From assembly GCA_008933995.1 (NCBI GenBank), contig WARS01000007.1:8432423-8496422 (forward strand): DNA of 64,000 bases. The letters run 5' to 3'. The stretch comes from Datnioides undecimradiatus (taxonomy: Eukaryota > Chordata > Actinopteri > Lobotiformes > Datnioididae). Position 1 is the first letter of the stretch. Every line of letters begins with the position of its first letter. The position numbers and the translations under genes were made by a program. Under the pieces are notes generated by a model. The model was not told where the DNA came from, ran no database searches, and saw nothing but the letters and a program-made list of their open reading frames with translations. Below, piece after piece: positions 45,801 through 57,137 of this stretch.

Positions 45801-48800
45801 GAGGGGAGCCAGAAGGAACACTGGGAGCAGAAACCAGGAAGAGAAGTTATGCGATTGTAAAAATAATGTAATGATTTAAATTCATGTAATCTATCTATTA
45901 TAATTCTTACTACCATAAACATGAATATCTGAACAAATTTCTGAACAGATCTAAAAGTTCAAGACATTTCACTCAAAATCTCAAATGCTGAGTGATGTCA
46001 ATGGATATGTGAAAACCTTTAACTGTTGGTCACCAAAGTCATCATGATTCATCATCTGGGGAAATGGGGTCTGTTAAAATGGTCTTAGGTTTTGTTCACC
46101 TTGACTGTGGATGTACCGGAGGCCTTGGAGTGGTCACCCTGCCGGGGTAGAAGAGGTTGGACTCAAAGCTCCGCAGGTCGGTTCCGGGTGGGAGGGTGGA
46201 GCAGACACGTCTGTCTCCAGAGGAGAAACTTCTATCTAGGCCAGAGTCCTGAAGGGAGAGCATGCTGGAGGTGGAGGAGAGGCTGAAGGTGTCCGAGTGA
46301 CAGTAGGAGACTGTAAAGGAAGACAAAAAGTAGAGAAATGCAGAGGAGAAGGAGAGGAACAAAAATGTACAAAGGAATGATTAATCCAGTCTCACTCTAT
46401 CAATCAAATATTTGCTTTTACTACCATCATCCCTCACTCAAGATTTTTTCTCCTCTTCCACTCTCACCCACCTGTATGGTTGCTGTTCTCAGGCTGTAGA
46501 TAAACACTGCGAGGCCTGGTTCCACTCCTCTGTCCTCCATCGTCTCTTTTCACGCTTCTCTTCCTCTCCACATACTCGGCCAGAGCGTCGTGCTGAAGCT
46601 GCCGTAAGTCAGGCCTTGATGTGGCATTTTGCAGAGACCCATCCCCGACACGACTTGCCGCAAGCTCAAACATCTTCCGACGGTCTGCTACACTGGTCTC
46701 TGACAGACAAAGAGACCAGAGTCAAAGCCTATTGTTCCTCACATCCAACCTCTACATGTTTTTGATGAACCAAAATTGCAATTCTTGTCTGAGTCAAGTT
46801 TTTTATTTACCTCCTCCACGCCTGAAGAGGGCAGCAGTCTCAGGATCTGAAACCCCGACCTCATTCATGTTCTCTGGCTCTGAGTATGAGCGCTTCTTCT
46901 GGTCAGTCGCCAAACGCTTACGGCCACAGATTCGCATCAGGGCGGGAGGTCCAACTGGCGGGACACTGGGGAGGGCAGGGGGGCTTGGGCCACGAATCTC
47001 CGGGCTGACCACATGCCGTTCCTTCGGGGTGTGAGGGGATGTGACCGGTGGTGACGAATGGGGCGTGATGATGATTCCTTGTGGTTTGGGCATAGTTTTT
47101 GGGCCTTTTTTCTCCATGGATTGCTGCTTCGCTGGGACGGTTGGTGGCTGATAGCTGCCGGAGGAGGAGACCGGAGGAGGAGCTGGAGGAGGAGGGCTGA
47201 TTGAAGAGCTTAGGTCCCTACGTTTGAAGGATGTGGACCGCAGGACCTTAGACTGGGCATCTTTCAAAGAGTCCCTGTAAGATCTGAAAAGTTTTGAACA
47301 TGAACATGGTTCAGAGTAAATTAGGACTCTGTTGAGCAAATCTGTGTATTGTGGCCTAATTCTGAACTGAAGGACTGTGACTTGTTGTCGGACAACGATA
47401 TGAGGAAGGACACTTGATAAAGAACTAACTTGCTGATGGACTCTAACACGTAGAAGGACTCTAACTTGCCGAAGGACTGTGACTTGTAGGAGGACTCCGA
47501 TTTGTTTGATAACTGACTTCACTCTGATACATTAAAAGACAATGTTCAGAGATAGTATTCTGACTTTGTAAAGGACTTTGACTTGTTGGAGCACTATCAT
47601 CTGAGGAAAGACTCTGTCCTGTTGAGCTACTCTGACCCGCTGAAGGACTCTGACCTGTTGACAGATGTGTCCTGCATGGAACTCAGCATTTCTTGGATAT
47701 CCTGTCTCCAGGGCAAGTCTTTGCTGCTGTCACTCTCCCTGGATTCTTCCAGTTGGAAGCTGCTGCGGCTCCTCTGGAGGGCAGAACTAGGATCTGCTGG
47801 GGTCCTGAACATCACACAGAAATTTCACTACTCTTTGATGAGGTCCAGTAAATGTTAATGTGTTTAGGCACTTTGCCCTAAGTTTGCAATACTTGGGGCA
47901 ATATGTTATACATGGTTTTTAGTGCTGAGTAACAATTTGGCTCAAAATAAAACTGAATTCAAATTAAATGTGGCTATACAGGCTGAAATTGTTCTAAGTA
48001 TACTTACTATTATAAAGTAATTTATCATGATAATATTGATCTACAGCACTCTTATAAACATCTTCATGTTTTTATACTTTTTATTTATATTTGTGGGTAG
48101 TTTAATCAATTGTCTGCAACCCTTCTACCTGTTTTTCATGTGTTCGCCGCTGCCCCCTCTGTAGCTCAGAGTCCTGTGGGCTTTGGTCCCACTGGTGCTT
48201 CTCTCTAGCATGTTTCTGAGGTCATCTGCTCCACAGGCAGTGCTGCGGCCTTTGTCAGTCATCTGATTCAAAAGCAGAAAACAAAGAGCAGTGAGTTGAG
48301 TCAACATACCCACATAAATTCATGTCTGTACTGATGAGTGCTTTAAACACAAAAACATGTCTCTGTTTAAGCATCAAAAGAAAACATGGTGAAGTTTGAG
48401 TTACCCTCAGATGGGTGGCTTTGTGTGCATTGGTTGTGCTGTGACTGCGCTGCTTTCCGGCACGTTCCCGTCGCTCGAATCGACTAACCTTCTCCAGGAC
48501 AGAGAGGCTGCGGGCAGGTCCCTGGCTGACATCACCAGAGTTACTGTTGCCATTGCTACTAGCAGAGAAAACGCTATCTGGGCTGGCACACCGCTGGACC
48601 TCAGCAAGGGCCATCTCCAGGCGTGTCAAAGGGTGCTCTCTGTCTTTGTCCCGCTCTCTGTGGTTCCACTGTTGGTACGGCAGAGCTGCTGAGTCACTAA
48701 AGAGACGGTGAGAGGGCTGGCCAGTGGAGGTGGGTGCAGTCTGAGGCTGAGTGTGAACAGGTACCTGTCCCTGGGGGAGCCTGGAGGATGCCACAGGCTC

Positions 48801-51800
48801 TGATTGCATGCTAGTCTGGTCAATTGATCTGAAGCAAGGGAGGAGGAGAAATTGGAGGGCAAGAAATAAGACCACTGGATTACCTAACCAAAGATTCACT
48901 ATCAGGATGCTGCTTTCATAGCTGGAATTAGTTTTCTGGCAAAATAGGTATAAGTTTGTGGTGCTGTGGATGTGTTTGTTGTGAAGCCCAGTGTAATAAC
49001 ATTAATGTCAAACCAACACTGTCTTCAATTTGATTGATGATGACAAAAAACAGCCAAAAAAACAGCCAAAGCTAAAGCACTGGGTTGAGCACTACTTTTC
49101 CTGCAGCCCTCTGCTCCAGCAGTAGATTAGGCTTTTGGACCCAAACGCAAAACGGAAAACCTTGGCTGTTTTAAAATCACTTTTCATGTCTTCATATCTT
49201 TACCATGCATTTGTATGCTGAAAAGAAAATCTGAGTCTGGAAGCATCTTTTTAACTTGGAGGATTCTGATCTGCTAACGGACTACCAGGTTTGCAGTTGC
49301 GTAATCACATTGTCAGGTCTCACATACCCTGTGAGCAGGCCATTGATTAACCTCAGCAGAGTTTAAATGCTGCAAAGACATAATCAGAAAAGATTTCAAC
49401 ATATAACAAATACACAACAGCCTGTACCTGCTCCTTTCTTCCCTGGACTGGACAGGTGTGCAGGGTTCCTGCCACTCCTGAGAGGATGAGGACCTGTGTC
49501 CAGGGGTCACATGGATTTGGCTATTATGGAAATCCTGGTTCTGTTCCTGGAACACATGGCTGTGAGGGACATGGCTTGTATGAATACTGGATCCTTGGAA
49601 GATCTGAGTGTGAATTCCTTGATGGTTTTGGGGTCTTGGGGCCCCTGTCTGGCCCTCTGATCCTCCTCCAGCTGATTTTGTGTGGTGCTTGTAAAGTCTA
49701 AAGTTTGACTCTTCCGGTTGAGGCCTGATAAAAGCAGAAGACTATGTTAGCATTGAGGGCCAATAAAAAAAAGTTTAATTGTCAGCATGTGTTTCATCAT
49801 GTGTACTGTGTCATACAGTAGGGCAACAAAGTTTTTTCAGTTGTTGGTTCAACATATAATAAAATCACCTTTCTGCCTCATGTGCTTGAGTCCTGAGCTG
49901 TGTAGGGGCAGATGCTGAAGAACAGGAATGTGATGGAGCAGAAGTGTTATTTTGGTATCCGTTTTCTGTAGTTGACATTCTTCCATCCCTCTGGCCTTCT
50001 GATGATCCTTCTTCTCTCCCTCCAACACTCTGCTGCCCCTGGGGCTGCTGTCTGCGGCTCTCCTTGGCCAGTGCGGGGTAGACTCCAGTGGAGCCTGGCC
50101 CAGGGCTGGCGCTAGGTATCTGTGCAAAGTGGGGTTCAGGCTGAGGTACGGGGTACATGCCCGTGGGCAGGATAAACCGGCCAGACTGGGGGTTGGGGCC
50201 TGCAGGTCCGGTGGGGTGTCCAGTAGGTGAAGGTGGCTGGGGAAAGCCTCCACCCTGCCTAGGCTTTGTGGTGGGGCTGCTCTCTGGACTCTTCTCTATC
50301 ACCGTGTGGAGCTGACCCTCAGCACTGTACGAGCCTTTGGCTGGAACCACAGTAATGATGTCAGATGTCAAAGCAGAGGATGATGGTAACTTGTAACTAA
50401 AATCTGAGAACAGAGAGTGAGGCCATGTTGTCTGCTGCATATTTAGGCAGTAGCATTAATTTCCTGCCTTTCCTCCAGTGATGTATTTTGGCCCTTTTGG
50501 CACCTCCTTCTACATCTTTAGAGTAACTTTTACTTTGGATTCTGTTCTTAGAGTAAATCCTGGAAATATAATGAAAAATATACCTGCACTTGAGGCCACA
50601 GGGCCGCTGGAGTGATGCCAGGAACCTTTTTGAAGAGAACTGAAAAAAACATTAGATAAAATTAGTTTAGTTGTAATTCACAACATTTGAAACTTAGGAA
50701 AATATTGCACAGCACTGCATTGTATCATATAATTTCACACTGCATTGCATGTTATATCGTATTTTATAAAATTATTTCATAGCAAGGTGTGCTGTGGAGT
50801 AGCTTAAGAACAGATAATGTCATAATATTGTGCGCTGTAACCTAACATAACATATTGTGTTGTATTGTACTGTATCATAGCTTACTATATTATATTGTAT
50901 AATATCATAGGGTATCTAAAAGGTACCCTATTTTAGGGTATCAATTCCCATCACTGTGTTTTACAACAAAGTTTTTGTTCATTAATATTTTCCATACAAC
51001 TAATACAGAAACACAGCCTAAAGACTGACTAGACTAAAAAGCGGAAACTTAATTGTTTCAAAGCCTCATTATTAGTGGTGCATCAGAGTTTTTGGTGAAG
51101 AACCTGTATACACCCTGATTTGACTCTATGGTCTCTGACTCCATCTTTACTCACCGTAGAGACCGGCCGTGCTCCAGACTGGACCAGGAGTTTGGTCTCT
51201 CATGGTTCCTGATAGCTGCGTAACTATCGCTGCGCCTTGGTGGAGCTGGTGCCCCCTTCAGGCTCTCATAGGAGCTGTGGCTGGCAGTTGGGCCCCATAT
51301 TGGCCCCACACTGTGTCTATTTGAAGCTGGCGCGCCACCACTGCTGCTGCCACCACTACTGCTGCTGCTGCCGCTGCTACTCCCCCGGTAACAGACCCCG
51401 CCCACTAAACCAATAGTAAAAAGAAAAACAATGATGTAATTACATTAAAGTTTAAATTATCTGAAAATGATTCCTGAAACAGGGAATTTTACCTTGCAGA
51501 TCTCGGCTTGGGCCCAGCCTCGCCCCACCACCACTCCTGGAATCGCTATTGCGAAGCATAGCGGCAGAGGTTGAGCTCAGCTCGTGCTCTTGAGGAAGGC
51601 CTTGCTGGGCATCGTAAACTGTCCGGACATAACGCATGTCTGCCTGCTGCATCTCACCACTTCCTCCACCTCTCTGAGAGACGGTCTCCAGCGAATAGGA
51701 GCGCTCTGGGCTGAAGGACGGGGTGGAGGCAAGGTACTCTGGGATACTGGAGCTGGTGGAGAAGGAGGAGTAAGCAGAGTCTCGTTTGCTGTGGAGGTGG

Positions 51801-54800
51801 TCGATGCTGTTGGAGGACCTGGAACATGACGAGAGTTTTAATTTGAGATCGGGGTATTGAAATCCTTACATCTGTAAAAGACATTATGAGCAGACAAAAT
51901 ACATCAAATCACCAGACAACCTGTATGGTATGGTACTATGGTACTTCAAAAAAATAACCCCTTGACCTTCATTTTCTCTCTTCTGGTCAAGTAGATTTAG
52001 ACAGAGTTACATATTAGCAAAGCAAATATCAGGACAGATCTTGTTGCCTGTTGTCACCCATTAATTAGCTTGAGCGCTAACTGCTGCAACAACCATAATT
52101 TTTCCTTTTATCATTTCTATTTCTACACCTGTTCAGTCGACATGATCTTAGTCAGACAGTTTGGGAATTGTTCTAAGGTGGATGTTTTTGTTTTGTGATG
52201 AGACAGGCTAGCTAGTTTTCACTTTCACTTCTAAGCTAACTTTACTCAGACAGCAATGGCAAGTGATTATATGAACCTGGCAGAGGATAGCTGGTGGCAG
52301 GAAGAGTAGGTGGGGTGGGGTCCGCTGTGGGTATGGTGGCCTAGTGGATGGTGGTGCTGAGCTCCGGAGTGATGCTGGGGTGACAGAGGAGGGTCCAGGC
52401 TCTCCATACTGCCCCTCGAGCTGTACTGGTCCGGACTCTTTCTCAGGTAGGTCCCACCAGTGTCAAACCCTCCAGACAGGTCAGTGGTTGAGGCGCTACA
52501 GACAGAGAATACAAATCCAGGAGACCCATTTATGCTTTGACAATGGAAATGTGACCTGGTCATCACTGATTATAGAGCACAGGTGACAGAATAATGATGT
52601 TTTTTGGATATTCATGCAGTTGTCAATGAACGAAACAAAAGAACCTCAGGAATGGTTACAGAAAGCAATATCGAGGTCAGGTCAGAGTACTCAAATACTA
52701 TTACATGTGCATGAGAGTCATCGCTGCCGGCTGTTTCCTCCACAAACTAATTGACAGAGATACACAGATAATAATCAAACCTACACATAAAACAGCCTCT
52801 ATGCTGGAATCAAACTGTTAATTCTTCAGAACTTCAGAATTAACATTTCCCATTTCTCAAAACTCCGATGTTGGGGTTGGTTTCCTGTATATATAAACAC
52901 ATGCCCATGAATTAACAGAGACGTGGAAACAAATTCTGACTCAGAGCATTTCAAGCAGTTGATGAGGTAATTGTGCATCATGTAATGTAGTATTATAGCC
53001 TCAATATTTTTTTTATAGATAACTGGCTCTGCTCAGGGTCCTGTAGATAGTGACACCCGGAGAGAGATGAGAAAGGCAGCAAAGAGAGAGAGAGAAGGTA
53101 TGAAATGCATCAAAAGGCCCACGCTGAAATCAAACCCTTGTCACTATGGTCACTGGGTTTATCTTCTTTGCACACAACAGATGATAATTATTTGATCATT
53201 GTATTTCAGTGTATTTATTGTACTTCTAAGAAGGTAAGGCAAGATATTAAAGTTATCTTATTTTCCATTTAACCTTGTGCTGCTGCACATAAAATAAAAT
53301 TGAAATTATTCAATTCAAAATTGTCCCTGTTGAAGTTTCACAGACATCTCAAATCATTGTCAGCCCTTGTTGCTGTGACTATACTATTAGTATGACTGGA
53401 GTGTTTATTCAGACATTGGTACAATTTGTTAAAGTTTGGTAGTGCTGTTGGAAGTGCTGGTTGTAAAGTTGGCGATTTGCTGCTGAATCTGCTGGTACCT
53501 CACTCTCGATAACTGACTGGAATGTAAATGTGTGTGTGCCTACGTCACAATCTGACCCACCAAGCCCCTCAACTGAAAACAATGCAATTACTGCTGTGAA
53601 AAGAGGACAGTCTGTCCTCTGTCTGTGTCCGTCTGTATTTCTCTGTTTCTGTGTCAGTAAGATCTCCAAATCTAACTTTTGTTTCAGTGTCTGTTTGACT
53701 TCCTGTCTCCATCTTCTGTTTCTTAACTCCAGTTCTGTTAAAGCAGAAATGTCACGAAAAACTCAAACTACTTGACTAACAGGACACGACCAGACTGTGT
53801 GTGGGCGGTTTGTTGCCATGGGACACCCAGAGGTGAGGGGGAGGGGCATCAGGAATGTCCCTTAAAGCAGGCATCGACGTCAATGCCCTGTCCACCCAAC
53901 ACACATAGATGCGTGCACACACAGCCACGTCAGAGGCTTTTATTCGCCCTTCACTGCTGTTTGCAGGAAACAGTGATGTAACTTCCCCTGATGACTTAAA
54001 CCAACAGCTCTGCTTCACAGTCAACATAAAAATCACAACAAGGCAATTATCTATTTACTAGCCTGTTCAACTATGATGACTAAATGTTCAATAAATCCCT
54101 GCAGATACTTTAGTTGGGAACATTACTGTGTGACGTTAACTTTTAGTATGAATATGTATGATCAACCAGCAGGAGGCATCTGATGGGTCAGAGATAGAAG
54201 ACCTTAATGGTAAAAGACAACAAGGACATCACTGTCCAAAATTTCATCCCACACATGCTCAACACACATTCCTACACTTGTTAGGACCCACATCGACATG
54301 AGACATTACCAACCCAACCTGAACCTTAACCTGACCTAATCTTAATCTTTAAACAAAGTGAACAGCCACATTTTTCTGAAAATGTTACAGCGTCATGTGA
54401 CATTCCTCACTTTTCATAAATGTCCAGATTTCACAAAATATCCTCACTGTCGGAAAAATGCTTTTAAAATGGTCTTTACACTCAAGGTCACTCTAACCGC
54501 TCTTACCATGGTTAGCAGTTTAACTTCTAATGGGGCTCCCCAAAACTGAACACCTGTGCTCAGTAATCAAAAATCACAATATTTCATCAAAAATTATATT
54601 TCAGTTTGTAATAATTAACATTTAGGAACCAATAAAACACATAATGATTAGAATCAGACATTTGTGAATCAGACATTTGTGGTAACAAACTGACAGTTTG
54701 ACAGAATGAAAACCCACCACGCAGACAGACGGTCAAAGGTCGCATTATAACAGACAGATAGTAGCAAACTGCTTCACATATTGATCTGTCTCTGCCTAAA

Positions 54801-55980
54801 CAAATTCTTGCCCAAACAACACGTAACACTGTGTCAGACAGGCACTGTAAATGTTCAGTGAGTTTAACTTAAAATGAGTAAGCAGGTTTGTACAGCAAGA
54901 GAAACGTCAATGATCATAGAAAAGTATCTACTGCAGAGTTAATTTCATTTGATTTTGACCTGACAGGAACTTTGAAGCACAAGAAACCCAAAATCTGGGA
55001 TTCAAAATGTCTCTTCAGACAGTTCTGCAGGACCATGCAGTAAAGTTCACATGATCCTGACCAGTATCATAACAGAGAACATTGTGTTTCTTATCTTGTG
55101 TTTATGTCTCAGTGTTATTGTCTTTTTATCTCCAACAACAAGGAAGAAGTCAGGTCATAAAGGACTCTGCCTAACAGTCACAAGATACGTCATTTTCTGC
55201 AAATAGAAGTCTCTCAATCGAAACAGTACTGAAAGATGCAGTCTGGTGACGTGACGTAGCGTGAGTTCATGCGAAGTTATCAATGATGATCCCTTATCTT
55301 TATTAAAAAGGATTCATCTGGGTTAAAAATTGTTGGAAAGACTTGGAATAATGTACGGACACAGCTCAACAAAACATATAACATAGGTTGTGTGATTTTT
55401 GGACATTTTTAGTTTTCAGTTTAAGAATCATATCTCTTTTATATCCATCCATACACATGATGTATGTGCAAAGCTTCTGAAGTTACACAAGACAAATAAA
55501 ATAAAAGACGTTCTTATGATTTTGCACTGGAGTACCAAGACACCTTAGGGATGAGACCGGCTTAAAAGTTATAAACAACAAACAATCAACAAGCTGTTTA
55601 ATGTAACATGCTACGGGTGTTACGGTAAAATATGTGTAGGCTGTATTGTTAAGGTAAGAAGAGCAATTGAAAGCATCTAGACAGCAAACATTACAAGCGG
55701 GTATGTGATATGCACGACGCAGAACTGCAGGGCATTGAAAGCTGGATTAAAACCACCCAGATCATCGCTGCTATATTACTTGCTATATTGCTATGTTAAT
55801 ACTTTACATAGTAAAAAAATGGTCCAGAGAATATGAACACTGACCTGGGGTGGTAGCTGTGGTGCCAGGCATTGCTCATCGTGTCCATTGCTCCTGGGTC
55901 CACCTCCTGTTGGCCTTCGCCGAGCTTCGTGGAATGCCATGAATGAGGACGAGATGCCTGCTCACTACGTCTGTAGCGTC

Positions 55981-56024
<44 letters not shown>

Positions 56025-57097
56025 GAATTAGCAAACATGCCGATGAGTTTTAATGCCAGGTAGATGTACACATACAAAGATTTTGCCTTGGTAGTTTATT
56101 CAAATATCAGGGATTTCCTTCTCGTCAGGGTAGAGGAAGGTTGTCAAGAGAAATGTTCACCTCAACCTTGGTATTTTTAAAATCTGTGCACTTGTCATAT
56201 GCAGCTTGTAGGGATCAGCTCTACCCTGCTAGACTTGGCTCAACAGGCTCAGCTGCACTGTAATCTAAATGGATGCTCAGGTAAACAACATTAGCATGTC
56301 AGCATTCCCATTATAAACTGAAGGTTAGGTGTAATGTTCGAAATACCAATTTCCCAAAGGAATTGGTTGACATTTTGAAAATACACTTATGTTCTTTCTT
56401 GCTGAGTAGGATTGATACAACCCCCAATATGCTGCTGGAACCAGATGGTTAGCTCATTTTATCTCAAAGCAAGACTCAAAGCAAGCAGAAAAAGCTCGTT
56501 TCACTCTGTCCAAGGGTTATGAAATCAACTGCGCAGTTTCCAAGCAACCACTGCAGACTCCAGGAAGTTACAGATCTCCACTAATAAATGGTCGGGTACA
56601 TTACTCTCAAAAATGGCTGTATTGTAATTTCCCCCTCAGTTTTGCACAGATTTAAATAAGAGATATAATGTATGCATTGATGGATGAAGATTGTTCAGAT
56701 AACATGCAGCATCACTCTCACAAGTGGAAACAGTGTCCTTTTCCTCCACACGGTAACTTTACTGTGGTTATAGTTTATAGTTACTTTGCTTGATTTTTTA
56801 TCAGTGTTATTGATTTTATATGCATTTATGTATGCACGGGACAAAGACTCAGTGAAAGTCAACATGCAATCAGGTGGTATCGACAGCTGGGTAGGTTGAA
56901 TACAATGAACTGAACAACAAAGGCAACTTTTCATCCAACACTAAAACCAGCCATGGTTTTATTTTTTCACCCTGTTTCATCCTGAACAGACCTTCATTCA
57001 CACAACCAGATGTCTCAAACTGCTGCAGGGAATCAGCCACTGAGCAGAGTTTATTATCAGGGCTGAAACAAGAATACATTAAATATTATCCTCCCAC

Positions 57098-57137
<40 letters not shown>

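Noticed and set aside
46412-47034. Plus-strand frames of 117 and 137 residues
   Set aside because: They are antisense to shroom3 ASD1 exons and have no homology; the minus strand carries RSYSEPENMNEVG.
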